Below are positions 24,518-33,132 of a DNA stretch of 64,000 nucleotides, piece after piece. A program made the position numbers and the translations under genes. The notes under the pieces are model-generated. The model had not been told where the DNA came from and made no database searches. It worked only from the letters and a program-made list of their open reading frames with translations. This stretch comes from Paenibacillus wynnii (lineage in GTDB: Bacteria; Bacillota; Bacilli; Paenibacillales; Paenibacillaceae). Position 1 is the stretch's first letter, and each line of letters starts with the position of its first letter. The stretch covers positions 744,001-808,000 of the forward strand of contig NZ_JQCR01000003.1 of the NCBI RefSeq assembly GCF_000757885.1. The letters are read 5' to 3'.

Positions 24518-26089
24518 TTGAGCGTAATTCGAATGGAAAATGTAACAAAGAAATATGAGGATACACTGATTTTCCGCGATATTTATTTTCGTGTAAGTAA
24601 AGGGGAACGTATTGGTCTTATTGGGCGCAATGGCGCAGGTAAATCAACGGTTTTCAAGCTGATCATGGGTAAAGAGGAGCCTACCGCTGGAAAAGTAGAG
24701 ATAGATCCGCAGGTTAAAATAAGCTATTTCTCTCAATTCTCGGAGATGAGCGGCAGCTTGTCTGTTCAGCAGGAGTTGGAGTTATGCTTCGAACAGGTAA
24801 AGCTGATTGAACAGGAGTTGGAGGATTTAGGCGAAAAGCTGGGCCAAGTGACTGATGAGTCGGAAATGAATCGTCTCTTGGAGCGTCAAGCGGAGCTTTT
24901 TGATCAAATGGAGCATCTGGATGGTTGGAATGTTGCAGTGGAAATTAATACGGTACTAACGAAGCTGGGTTTCGATGACCGCTCCCGTAATCAGCCTGTT
25001 GATGAACTTTCCGGGGGCTGGAGGAACCGCGCGGCGCTTGCCAAAATATTAATAGAGCTGCCCGATGTCGTATTGCTTGATGAGCCGACTAACTTTTTGG
25101 ATTTGGAAGGATTAGTCTGGTTGGAGCAGTGGTTGAACCGCTTCGGCGGTGCGATGATTCTAGTGTCGCATGACCGGCAATTTATAGACAGGGTTGTTAC
25201 ACGGACAATTGAAATCGAGAACTATCATTTTCAGGAGTATGACGGCAATTATACGGATTATATCCGCAAAAAGAAGATGCGCAAAAAGGTTCTGGACCGC
25301 CAGTTCGAATGGGAAGAGGAACTTCTCATTATGGAGTCGGAAGCCATCGATACCCGTACGCAAAAAAAATCTTCCAAAGATCGTCTATCCCGCAAACTCT
25401 CGGATATGAAAAAAAGGGTCGAGCCCCATCCGGTAAACGTTCTGATTACTGATATTTACGAGAATTTGCGTTTCCCGGACAAGCTGTGTGAAGTTAAAGG
25501 AATCGGCCAGACGTATGACGGACGGACCATTTTTGAGAATATAAGCTTCGACATCCAAAAAGAGGATCGATTGGTGATCGTGGGGCCGAACGGGAGCGGG
25601 AAATCCACTCTTATTAAGGTGCTTACCGGCCAAGACCAACCGGAAACCGGAGAGGTCATCTGGGAGAGAGGCGTCAGCTATGCTTATTTCAATAGAATGT
25701 GGGATGAGCTGGATCTGAAGGATACGGTTAGCCATGCCGTTAACATCTCTGGGCTGGGTCTCAATGCGACGCGAAAAAAAGTGAATAAATTCTTATCCAT
25801 GCTTCAATTCTCGGAAATGGATCTCGGAAAGTTCATCGGCAATCTATCCGGCGGACAACAGGCCAGAGTAGCTCTAGCTAAATGCTTACTTTCAGGAGCA
25901 GCAGTCATTATTCTGGATGAGCCCACCAATCACTTGGATTTGACGAGTATACAGGTTATGGAGCAGGCGCTGATTCATTTTCCCGGGGCTGTTATTACAG
26001 TAAGTCATGATCGATTCTTCATAGATAAAATAGCGACAAAGATGCTTACCTTTGACCCGGAGTCGGGAATAAGTGAGCAGAACGTATAG
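24518..26089 (+). CDS. ABC-F family ATPase
   Basis: The 523-residue soluble protein has two ABC domains and no membrane helix. First domain: Walker A GRNGAGKST, signature LSGGWRNRAALAK, Walker B VVLLDEPTNFLD. Linker (about 215-320): basic coiled coil with RKKKMRKKVLDRQFEWEEE, the P-site tRNA interaction motif region. Second domain: GPNGSGKST, LSGGQQARVALAK, VIILDEPTNHLD. ABC-F proteins bind the ribosomal E site and rescue stalling or give resistance to ribosome-targeting drugs. The subfamily cannot be fixed by eye. The TTG start follows AGGAGTGAAC. Confidence 0.9.
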   Translation: MSVIRMENVTKKYEDTLIFRDIYFRVSKGERIGLIGRNGAGKSTVFKLIMGKEEPTAGKVEIDPQVKISYFSQFSEMSGSLSVQQELELCFEQVKLIEQELEDLGEKLGQVTDESEMNRLLERQAELFDQMEHLDGWNVAVEINTVLTKLGFDDRSRNQPVDELSGGWRNRAALAKILIELPDVVLLDEPTNFLDLEGLVWLEQWLNRFGGAMILVSHDRQFIDRVVTRTIEIENYHFQEYDGNYTDYIRKKKMRKKVLDRQFEWEEELLIMESEAIDTRTQKKSSKDRLSRKLSDMKKRVEPHPVNVLITDIYENLRFPDKLCEVKGIGQTYDGRTIFENISFDIQKEDRLVIVGPNGSGKSTLIKVLTGQDQPETGEVIWERGVSYAYFNRMWDELDLKDTVSHAVNISGLGLNATRKKVNKFLSMLQFSEMDLGKFIGNLSGGQQARVALAKCLLSGAAVIILDEPTNHLDLTSIQVMEQALIHFPGAVITVSHDRFFIDKIATKMLTFDPESGISEQNV

Positions 26090-26115
26090 AAAAGGAGCCC
26101 TCGGGCTCCTTTTTG
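26090..26115 (+). terminator. Terminator of the ABC-F gene
   Basis: AAAGGAGCCC-TC-GGGCTCCTTTTT, with a tight loop and T-run. Confidence 0.9.
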
Positions 26116-26133
26116 CATGTTCATATGAGGTAA

Positions 26134-27249
26134 TTATTTCTTCACAGCAGACAGCTTGATATCGTCATAGTATAACGTCGTAAGCCCCTCGTAACCAGAA
26201 TCGGTGCCGATCATCACGAATAATTCACCTTTAGAGTTTGTTTTCACAGTTGTATTGTAACTGAAATTAACACGTTGAAAGCCTTCTCTGTCTGAATTAG
26301 GCTTCGTAATGTTCCCCAATATCTTCGCGTCAACGCCTTCATTGGACTGATCGCCTTTATCTATATTCATGCGGTAGTACAATCCGCTTCCATCATCTTT
26401 TTGGACGGCTTTCGGCTCTTTATTGAGGACAGCAGCCTTTACATAAACGGATTCACTAGGGGAGCCGCCGATGCCCGACATGCCACCGGATTCTTTGGTG
26501 TACATCCCTATATCGAGTTTAACTTGATAGGTTGTATTGGGAGTAAGATTTTCAACTTTTTGGGTAAGGAACATGAACAGGTCATCACTTCGATTAGCTC
26601 CTACGAGCTTAAGACCATAATTAGTTGTATTATTGCCACCGATGGGCAGGAGCGCTCTGGCATATTTCAGTGCGTATATTTCCTTGTTGTAATCCACTGG
26701 CAGGTCAGCAAAGTCACCCTTCCAGCCTTCATTGCTTGTATTGAAAGTATAGCTGATGCTCAGGTTGTCGCGAACAGTTGTGTTTTTAGTAATGGTGATC
26801 GTTTGGGTTGAAGGATTCCATTTCACTTGGGCGCCCATAAGTTCTGCAAGGCTCTTCGCGGGCACGATAAGACTGCCATTCACCAGCTTAATAGATTCGG
26901 GCAGCTTCGTTTGTTCGCCTTTCGCATCCACAGAGAATTTCGTGTTAGCTTTCAAAGTGATTTGGCCGAAGGGTTGTCCTGATAATGTAACCGTATGAGT
27001 ATTGGGATTCCAGCTTATTGCTGTTCCCAGGGATTGTGCCAAAGCCCGCAAGGGAACCATGGAATGGCCATTGACAGTAAAAGGAGCAACGATTAGAGGA
27101 TGATTTCCTGTACTGTTCGTGTAAGATTTCTTGTTCATTTGAAACTGTACGTGATCTAACGCACTTGCCGCTTTCGATTGCGGAACGCTCATGCTTGAGG
27201 AGAGTAGGATAGCCATTAAGCCTGTTAAGGCTATTTTTTTGTTGAACAT
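26134..27249 (-). CDS. Secreted copper-amine-oxidase stalk-domain protein
   Basis: The 371-residue protein has a signal peptide (KKIALTGLMAILLSSSMSV, cleavage near SKAAS). Two consecutive Cu_amine_oxidN1 stalk repeats follow (about 45-105 and 105-155), with VNGHSMVPLRALAQSLG, WNPNTHTVTL, VNGSLIVPAKSLAELMG and WNPSTQTITI. The C-terminal half (165-371) looks like a beta-sandwich carbohydrate-binding or wall-binding domain (FNTSNEGWKGDFADLP). Paenibacilli secrete many such proteins; the function is unknown. The ATG of MFNKKIAL follows a GGCGGTG site. Two further stalk-domain genes lie at 39737 and 52890. Confidence 0.83.
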   Translation of the reverse strand: MFNKKIALTGLMAILLSSSMSVPQSKAASALDHVQFQMNKKSYTNSTGNHPLIVAPFTVNGHSMVPLRALAQSLGTAISWNPNTHTVTLSGQPFGQITLKANTKFSVDAKGEQTKLPESIKLVNGSLIVPAKSLAELMGAQVKWNPSTQTITITKNTTVRDNLSISYTFNTSNEGWKGDFADLPVDYNKEIYALKYARALLPIGGNNTTNYGLKLVGANRSDDLFMFLTQKVENLTPNTTYQVKLDIGMYTKESGGMSGIGGSPSESVYVKAAVLNKEPKAVQKDDGSGLYYRMNIDKGDQSNEGVDAKILGNITKPNSDREGFQRVNFSYNTTVKTNSKGELFVMIGTDSGYEGLTTLYYDDIKLSAVKK

Positions 27250-27462
27250 AGATGTGCACCGCCTTTAGTAGTTATGTGTAATCAGACGACCCTGGCGGTG
27301 AGAAGGTTGCAAACAGTCTGATTTACCTTAGTCTGCTGAAATCGTAATACTTTTGTAATGTTATTCTAATGCTTTCGCAAGAAGTTCGTTCTTGTATGGT
27401 TAGCTTTGTTCGTTAAGATGGTTGCAAGTAAAGAAAACATAAATTTCAAGGAGGAGATTTTC

Positions 27463-27660
27463 GTGAAAAAAGGAATCTTAGCTGTACTATTCTTAGGGGT
27501 TGCGCTGGTACTTAACGCTTGTAATGCCAATGAAAAAGACATGAACAAAGAAAACATGAATCAATCGAACACCCAATCTGAAATGGGAAATGCGGATATG
27601 AAGGACGATACAATGGGCAATACGGATATGAAGGACGATACAATGGAGACAAAAAAATAG
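27463..27660 (+). CDS. Small Met/Asp-rich lipoprotein with tandem repeat
   Basis: A GTG start with an AAGGAGGAGA site opens a 65-residue protein. It has a lipoprotein signal (KKGILAVLFLGVALVLNAC, lipobox LNAC) and a mature part of 46 residues rich in Met, Asp, Asn and Lys. It ends in two near-identical ten-residue repeats (GNADMKDDTM, GNTDMKDDTM) encoded by a 30-base tandem duplication. Methionine-rich external peptides can bind Cu(I), but that is only a possibility. It lies just upstream of a two-component system and a molybdopterin oxidoreductase. A longer frame from 27406 has no ribosome-binding site. Confidence 0.7.
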   Translation: MKKGILAVLFLGVALVLNACNANEKDMNKENMNQSNTQSEMGNADMKDDTMGNTDMKDDTMETKK

Positions 27661-27749
27661 TTGGGGAGACTGTTTTGTCGAATCTGCTAGGCAATAAAGC
27701 TATAATATACTAATAGAATGCCAGCAGGCCAAAACAGGAGGAACCCGTC

Positions 27750-28490
27750 ATGAGCGCCAAAATAATTGTAGCCGATGATGAACGGAATATTACGGATGTA
27801 TGCCGCCGATATCTGGAGCGCGAGGGATGGTCGGTTTGGGTGGCGGCAGATGGTGAGGAAGCGCTGCGTTTGTGGAGTGAGCATCGTCCGGATATGCTCA
27901 TTCTCGACTTGATGATGCCGAAGCTTGGCGGGATTGAAGTATGTGATCAAATTAGACAAGTCGAAGAGACTCCAATCATTATGCTAACGGCTCGGGGAGA
28001 GGAAGCTGACCGATTAGTAGGTCTTACAATGGGTGCTGATGATTATATCACAAAGCCATTCAGTCCAAGAGAACTCGTGCTGCGTATCAAGAATATTTTG
28101 AGAAGAACGGGCGTTCATGCAACTACAGCGGCAAAAGATCAGCACCTATTTCCTAATGATGAGGAGACCGATAAGCCCCCTATTTTTTTTGAAGGATTGT
28201 CGATATATCCTCTGGAAAGGCGGGTAACCGTAAGGGGGGAGGCGGCGGAACTGACGGCCACGGAATTTGATCTGCTGCATCTATTAGCCATATATCCGGG
28301 TAAAGTGTTCTCGCGAAGTCAACTGTTGAATCAAATATGGGATGTTGCTTACGACGGTGATACCACAACCGTTACGGTACATATGCGACGCCTGCGTGAG
28401 AAAATTGAAGAGAACCCGTCCGATCCGTCCTGGATTAAGACCGTTTGGGGAATTGGTTATAAGCTGGAAGGCAAGGGTGTGAGCGAATGA
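27750..28490 (+). CDS. OmpR-family response regulator
   Basis: The 246-residue protein has a receiver domain (1-120) with the acidic pair DDE at 9-11, phosphoacceptor Asp53 in MLILDLMMPK, a Thr in MLTARGE and a Lys in ITKPFSP. A C-terminal winged helix (about 150-243) has AAELTATEFDLLHLLA and TVTVHMRRLREKIE, ending in WIKTVWGIGYKLE. GGAGGAAC precedes the ATG. Its stop overlaps the start of the kinase gene by 4 bases, so the pair is translationally coupled. Target genes are probably nearby; the oxidoreductase at 29825 is a candidate. Confidence 0.93.
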   Translation: MSAKIIVADDERNITDVCRRYLEREGWSVWVAADGEEALRLWSEHRPDMLILDLMMPKLGGIEVCDQIRQVEETPIIMLTARGEEADRLVGLTMGADDYITKPFSPRELVLRIKNILRRTGVHATTAAKDQHLFPNDEETDKPPIFFEGLSIYPLERRVTVRGEAAELTATEFDLLHLLAIYPGKVFSRSQLLNQIWDVAYDGDTTTVTVHMRRLREKIEENPSDPSWIKTVWGIGYKLEGKGVSE

Positions 28491-29560
28491 AGCTTCGAAC
28501 CTATCTTTTGCTCGCTAACATGATAAGTATTGCATTTATTATTATTTTGCTGGTGGCTTTCTATCGTTACATGCTACTTTCTATGGATCAATTTATTTGG
28601 CTGACCTCTGCGACTGTTGGAGCGGCAATTGTATCGGCGCTACTTCATTTTTTACTCCTACGTCCTATAGAAGCCTCGGTGCGAAGGGTGGGAGAAGGAG
28701 CTGGACGGATAGCGGCGGGCGATTTGGAAGCTCGAATTGAACATACGGGATTTAAAGAGTTCAGACAGCTCGCTGATCAGTTCAATCATATGGGAAGCAG
28801 CCTGGAGACAAGCTTTCGTCAGGTAAAAGCGGCGGAAGCCTCACAAAGAGAGCTTGTCGCCAACATGGCACATGATCTACGCACCCCACTCGCTTCGGTG
28901 CAATCTTATGTGGAGGCCTTGCAGGATGACATTATTCAGGATGAGGAGACCTTCCGCAATTATCTGGCGACGATTCGTTCAGAGACCGTCAGACTCGGTA
29001 ATCTAATTCAGGATTTATTCGAATTATCAACGCTGGATGGAACAAAGCAGGAACCTGATGAACTGAAGCTATCGATTGTCGAGGATGTACTTGTTGAATT
29101 GCTTCCGCGGTTTACAAAGCCAATTGCACTGAAGTCATTGCAGTTAATAGTGAGGCTTCCAGATCGTCGAGTGAGTATAATAATAGCTCCAAGGCATCTG
29201 CAGCGAATACTACAAAATCTACTTGAAAATGCAATAAGGTATTCCCCAAAAGACGGACTGCTCTCTCTAACGGCGGAGGAAATAGAAGATCCGTACGGAA
29301 AACTCGTCCGATTTGAAGTTTGCGATGAGGGAGAGGGTGTTCCTGTTGAAGAAAGAGAGCGGATATTCGAGCGATTCTATCGTTCTGAACAGTCGCGGAG
29401 CCGTGAAGGTGGCGGTTCTGGACTTGGTTTATCCATTGCAAAGCTTTTGGTTGAGCATTCAGGAGGGCAAATCGGTATCCAACCCGCGGGCAAAAACGGG
29501 AGTGTCTTTTGGTTCACCCTTAGAGAAGCCGTTGATGCTAAAAAAACTTCAGAGATATGA
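28487..29560 (+). CDS. Sensor histidine kinase
   Basis: The 357-residue membrane kinase has two helices (about 7-27 and 37-58) with a very short external loop, a HAMP domain (about 60-112), and a dimerisation/phosphoacceptor domain with His129 in NMAHDLRTPLASVQ. The HATPase domain shows the N-box (LQNLLENAIRYSP), CDEGEGVP and GSGLGLSIAK. The lack of an extracellular sensor domain suggests membrane-intrinsic sensing, as in kinases that detect envelope stress or partner proteins. It is coupled to the response regulator upstream. A MITE-like element begins 19 bases after the stop. Confidence 0.92.
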   Translation: MKLRTYLLLANMISIAFIIILLVAFYRYMLLSMDQFIWLTSATVGAAIVSALLHFLLLRPIEASVRRVGEGAGRIAAGDLEARIEHTGFKEFRQLADQFNHMGSSLETSFRQVKAAEASQRELVANMAHDLRTPLASVQSYVEALQDDIIQDEETFRNYLATIRSETVRLGNLIQDLFELSTLDGTKQEPDELKLSIVEDVLVELLPRFTKPIALKSLQLIVRLPDRRVSIIIAPRHLQRILQNLLENAIRYSPKDGLLSLTAEEIEDPYGKLVRFEVCDEGEGVPVEERERIFERFYRSEQSRSREGGGSGLGLSIAKLLVEHSGGQIGIQPAGKNGSVFWFTLREAVDAKKTSEI

Positions 29561-29579
29561 ATGCTTCTTGAAGGATAAG

Positions 29580-29799
29580 CTATATAGATTGAACTTGATA
29601 AACTGACAAAAAGGATTGAAGTAACGGAGGGGAATTTTGGAACTGGAAGAGCGGTAGCGTCCGCCTTTGTCTCCGGATTTCATCCGCTAGTAGCGGTAAA
29701 AATCCAGAAATCCGGAGACAACAGCGGCTGGAAGTCCAACATTCACCGTAGTTACGACCCAAACCCAATGTAGCAATATCTTAAGTTCATCTTATACAG
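29580..29799 (+). repeat. MITE-like intergenic element (copy B, full length)
   Basis: 220 bases with ends CTATATAGATTGAACTT and AAGTTCATCTTATACAG. Internally GTCTCCGGATTTC (29669-29681) pairs perfectly with GAAATCCGGAGAC (29707-29719), with an inner CCGC/GCGG stem. No ORF. It accounts for nearly all of the gap 29561-29824. Confidence 0.82.
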
Positions 29800-29824
29800 A
29801 GGGTTAAGAGGGAGGCGGAATTAA

Positions 29825-31060
29825 ATGGGCGGATTCCTGGAGCGAGTGCGCAAGGGCTATGGGAAAAAGCTGGTATCTCTTCATGCGTGGAACGGATGGA
29901 TCGTCTTAATTTTAGCTTTAACCGGTCTTATCCTAATCAGCGGTTTCTGGCGGGGTTTCCTGGGGGAAGGGCGAGTATGGATTAAATGGCTGCATATTGC
30001 TGTGGGTGTAGCTTCCATCCTTCCGGTTTTTTACTATTTATTGCTTGCTGCCAAACACTGGAGGCAGCTAAAGAAGAAACCTTGGCAGCGGTTCAATGTA
30101 CTTGTTGTGCTGGGACTACTGGTTGGATGGTTTGGCTCAGGTGTATTGTTATGGCAGTTCAGAGCAGTAGGTCCTAGAATATCGAATATCGCTTTAGTCA
30201 CACATGATTTACTAACTTGGGTAGGTCTCCCGTACATCATATATCACTCCATAACACGATTGAAATGGCTCAAGGAACCGAATCGTCGGACGATTAAGAA
30301 CACCCATGCGGTTGAGGTGCTTCACCCCGCTGCACCGCAACCCGTTTATACGCGAAGGGCCTTTATTCGAGGCGCAGTCGGGATGGGGCTTGCGGTTACA
30401 CTCGGACCCTCTTTTCTAAAATGGTTGGGCAGCTCTATTGGAAGCATGGGCGGAAGTCAAACGATTGATAAATGGATTGAGGATAATGCTAATGTACTTG
30501 TCCCTGATCCGGTACCTTTACCGGCATCTACACTTCCCCTCGGCGGTGGTGCGGAGGGGCATTTTCGGGTTTATACGGTGACGCCAATTCCTTCTTTTAC
30601 GAATGACAATTGGTCGTTCACAATAGATGGACTAGTCGACAAGCCTTTCAAATGGAACTGGGAGCAGTTTCTGGAGCAGAAACGGTTGGTGCAGGTCAGC
30701 GATTTTCACTGTGTTACGGGCTGGTCCGTATATAAGAATACATGGGAAGGCATTCCGCTTAAGACACTGCTTAAACAAGCAGGTGTCAAGGCAAAGGCCC
30801 GGACGGTTAAATTTTATTCTGGAGATGGCGTGTATACCGATTCGTTGACACTGGAGCAGGCTGATTTGGATGATGTCATGGTAGCAGTTATGCACGACGG
30901 CAAGCCCATTCCGAGTGATCTTGGCGGGCCTGTACGGCTTATCGTTCCGAAAATGTATGCTTACAAGTCGGTCAAATGGTTGAATCGGATTGAATTGATT
31001 GAAGATGATCATGTTGGATATTGGGAAGTACGGGGCTATGCAAAGGATGCTTGGGTATGA
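29825..31060 (+). CDS. Membrane-fused molybdopterin-dependent oxidoreductase (sulfite oxidase family)
   Basis: The 411-residue protein joins two parts. Residues 1-150 form about four membrane helices with histidines in LVSLHAWNGW, WIKWLHIAVG, NIALVTHDLLTW and YIIYHSITR, a b-type haem pattern. After a twin-arginine-like TRRAFIRG (about 180), residues 240-411 are a sulfite-oxidase-fold Mo domain with the molybdenum ligand Cys296 in SDFHCVTGWSVY and VRLIVPKMYAYKSVKWL near the end. The product probably passes electrons between the quinone pool and an external substrate. The family includes YuiH and MsrP-like reductases. It may be controlled by the adjacent two-component system. Confidence 0.86.
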   Translation: MGGFLERVRKGYGKKLVSLHAWNGWIVLILALTGLILISGFWRGFLGEGRVWIKWLHIAVGVASILPVFYYLLLAAKHWRQLKKKPWQRFNVLVVLGLLVGWFGSGVLLWQFRAVGPRISNIALVTHDLLTWVGLPYIIYHSITRLKWLKEPNRRTIKNTHAVEVLHPAAPQPVYTRRAFIRGAVGMGLAVTLGPSFLKWLGSSIGSMGGSQTIDKWIEDNANVLVPDPVPLPASTLPLGGGAEGHFRVYTVTPIPSFTNDNWSFTIDGLVDKPFKWNWEQFLEQKRLVQVSDFHCVTGWSVYKNTWEGIPLKTLLKQAGVKAKARTVKFYSGDGVYTDSLTLEQADLDDVMVAVMHDGKPIPSDLGGPVRLIVPKMYAYKSVKWLNRIELIEDDHVGYWEVRGYAKDAWV

Positions 31061-31088
31061 CCCGTTTTAAAAGAAGCCACGACACAAA

Positions 31089-31141
31089 AACAACCGAGAG
31101 TCTTCTAAATAGAAGCTTCTCGGTTGTTTTTTTTTTTTTTT
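31089..31141 (+). terminator. Terminator of the molybdopterin oxidoreductase gene
   Basis: ACAACCGAGA pairs with TCTCGGTTGT and is followed by an uninterrupted run of about 14 T. Confidence 0.92.
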
Positions 31142-31195
31142 GCAAATTTAGGCGGAGGAGTCAAAATTTATTTTGGTATTTGGTGTAATGTATAG

Positions 31196-31235
31196 TTGAC
31201 ACGGTGTATGGTTTAAGATACATTATGTATATAAT
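31196..31235 (+). promoter_or_regulatory. Promoter and candidate operator of the XRE operon
   Basis: TTGACA (31196-31201), 17 bases, TACATT (31219-31224). The perfect palindrome ATACAT-T-ATGTAT (31218-31230) overlaps the -10 and is a plausible autoregulatory site for the XRE protein at 31725. Confidence 0.5.
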
Positions 31236-31278
31236 ATTTGACTAGCAAGATTAGGTTACTGAGAAGGGGGAAAAAAGT

Positions 31279-31725
31279 ATGTCCTATCAAGAAAAAAAGA
31301 ACATCGTATCCTTATTGGGCTCTTTTCTGGTATTTGTATTGTATGGTTTGTATGTTTTTCAGAAGAATCCTGTAGGGAGCATTGATTCAGCCTATACCTT
31401 CAGTTTTTGGGGAGGGGTTATCTTAGTCCTAATCCCTGTGTCCATCGTAGCCAAAATCATCATTACCATTGTTTTCAATATGATCTATAGAATAACGACT
31501 AATGAAACGGAGCCTTCATTCTCTGATGAACTAGACAAATTAATTGAACTGAAAGCCACAAGGAATTCTCATTATGTGTTTACTCTTGGTTTTCTTGTAG
31601 CGATGGGATCACTCGTTATAGATATGCAGCCCACGGTAATGTTTATTATCCTATTGTTCTCTGGGTTTGTATCAGAGATGGTTGGTGGTATTACACAGCT
31701 CTACCTTTATCGGAGGGGAGTTTAG
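31279..31725 (+). CDS. Four-helix membrane protein of an XRE operon
   Basis: The 148-residue protein has four predicted membrane helices (IVSLLGSFLVFVLYGLYVF; FWGGVILVLIPVSIVAKIIITIVF; YVFTLGFLVAMGSLVI; VMFIILLFSGFVSEMVGGI). A charged cytoplasmic loop (TNETEPSFSDELDKLIELKATR) lies between the second and third. Membrane proteins of this size paired with a small XRE regulator are common in Firmicutes and may serve as sensor or anti-regulator; that is inference. GAAGGGGG precedes the ATG. The stop overlaps the GTG of the regulator by one base. Confidence 0.75.
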   Translation: MSYQEKKNIVSLLGSFLVFVLYGLYVFQKNPVGSIDSAYTFSFWGGVILVLIPVSIVAKIIITIVFNMIYRITTNETEPSFSDELDKLIELKATRNSHYVFTLGFLVAMGSLVIDMQPTVMFIILLFSGFVSEMVGGITQLYLYRRGV

Positions 31726-31946
31726 TGGGTAAAATGCTTATTCGCAACAATGTTCGAAAATTACGTTTTAATCATGATGAAATGACTCAGCAGCAATTAG
31801 CTGAAAAAGTAAGTGTGACACGGCAAACCATCGTAGCTATTGAAAAAGAAAAGTACTCACCTTCTCTGGAATTGGCATTTCGTATCGCTCTCGTGTTCAA
31901 CTCGCCGTTAGAGGAAGTTTTCTTTATAGAAAAAGAGGAGGAATAG
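31725..31946 (+). CDS. Small XRE-family transcriptional regulator
   Basis: The 73-residue protein is a single helix-turn-helix domain: NNVRKLRFNHDEMTQQQLAEKV, then VTRQTIVAIEKEKYSPSLELAFRIA. The group (YozG/YgzD-like) usually autoregulates small operons. The GTG start overlaps the TAG of the membrane protein gene, with GGAGGGGAG upstream. The next gene starts one base after its stop, so three genes are tightly coupled. Confidence 0.88.
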   Translation: MGKMLIRNNVRKLRFNHDEMTQQQLAEKVSVTRQTIVAIEKEKYSPSLELAFRIALVFNSPLEEVFFIEKEEE

Positions 31947-31947
31947 T

Positions 31948-32925
31948 ATGAAAGCGATCGTATGTGAAAGGTACGGAACCCCGGATGTTCTTCAATTCAA
32001 AGAGGTAGAAAAACCGACTCCCAAAGATAATGAAATACTCATTAGAGTATATGCGTCAGTAGTAACCCCGTCGGACTGTTCTTTTAGGAAAGCAGATCCC
32101 TTTATAATCCGACTTTTTTACGGACTTACGAAACCCAAAAACCCAAGAACAGGCGTAGAGTTTGCCGGGGAGATTGAAGCCGTAGGCAAGGATGTGAAGT
32201 TGTTTAAGAAAGCGGATCAGGTGTATGGCCTAAGTCCAAATACTTTTGGCGCTCATGCCGAGTACATGTGTCTACCTGAAGATAAAGCAGTGACCCTAAA
32301 ACCGGTGAATTCAACATATGATGATGCAGCCGCCGTCAGTGATGGAGCTCCTACTGCATTAATATTTCTAAGAGATAAAGCGAAAATTCAGAGCGGGCAA
32401 AAAATCCTTATCAACGGCGCTTCTGGAGCGGTAGGGGCTTATGCTGTACAGCTTGCCAAATACTACGGAGCAGAAGTTACAGGAGTATGCAGTTCAGCGA
32501 ATTCGGAAATGGTGAAATCTCTGGGAGCAGATAAAGTAATTGATTATACCCAAGCGGACTTTACCAAAGGTGGTCAGACGTATGACATTATTTTCGACGC
32601 AATAGGCAAAAGCTCATTCTCACACTGCAAATACTCGCTTAAGCAAAAAGGGGTCTATCTTACAACGGTCCCTGCCCTTACGACTATGCTTCAAATGTTA
32701 TGGACATCGAAAATCGGCAGCAAAAAGGTGATTTTTACGACTGCGGGCTTACTCCAGAACAAAGGAAATTTAGATTTCCTTAAAGAACTTTTCGAGGCAG
32801 GGAAGATAAAATCGGTCATCGATAGACGTTATCCCTTGGAACAGACGGCGGAAGCACATAGGTATGTTGAAAAAGGGCACAAGCGGGGAAATGTGGTCAT
32901 CAATTATAAGCCATTCTCGAATTAG
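31948..32925 (+). CDS. NAD(P)-dependent alcohol dehydrogenase/quinone oxidoreductase (MDR superfamily)
   Basis: The 325-residue protein is a zinc-free medium-chain dehydrogenase. It has the N-terminal GroES-like domain (MKAIVCERYGTPDVLQFKEV, GVEFAGEIEAVGKDV) and a Rossmann domain with the nucleotide-binding loop ILINGASGAVGAYAVQLAKYYGA. It lacks the catalytic-zinc His/Cys set. Such enzymes reduce quinones or enones with NADPH. AGAGGAGG precedes the ATG, and it is the last gene of the XRE operon, suggesting response to a membrane or electrophile stress. Confidence 0.88.
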   Translation: MKAIVCERYGTPDVLQFKEVEKPTPKDNEILIRVYASVVTPSDCSFRKADPFIIRLFYGLTKPKNPRTGVEFAGEIEAVGKDVKLFKKADQVYGLSPNTFGAHAEYMCLPEDKAVTLKPVNSTYDDAAAVSDGAPTALIFLRDKAKIQSGQKILINGASGAVGAYAVQLAKYYGAEVTGVCSSANSEMVKSLGADKVIDYTQADFTKGGQTYDIIFDAIGKSSFSHCKYSLKQKGVYLTTVPALTTMLQMLWTSKIGSKKVIFTTAGLLQNKGNLDFLKELFEAGKIKSVIDRRYPLEQTAEAHRYVEKGHKRGNVVINYKPFSN

Positions 32926-33003
32926 GGATTACACAACGGGACATACTTTTTATGGCAGCGAATGGGTTGCTAGTTTCAGAACGAACAGAAGGGAGCACAC
33001 TAC

Positions 33004-33093
33004 ATGCCTCGCCAACCGAAAAATGAGAAGGGCAAAAAGAGTCCGGGAAACAATCACGATTCAGCAGTTCCAGGTTCGACCAAAAAAAAATAA
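33004..33093 (+). CDS. Short basic peptide, 29 residues
   Basis: An ATG with an AGAAGGGAG site 8 bases upstream encodes MPRQPKNEKGKKSPGNNHD followed by a short Ser/Gly/Lys-rich end; 29 residues, strongly basic, no Cys or Trp. Composition is like minor small spore proteins, but I cannot assign it to a named family. It lies just before the 33133 gene and could share its transcript. Confidence 0.5.
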   Translation: MPRQPKNEKGKKSPGNNHDSAVPGSTKKK

Positions 33094-33132
33094 GTTAGGA
33101 AATTCCGAAAAAAGTTGAAGGAGGTTGCAACT

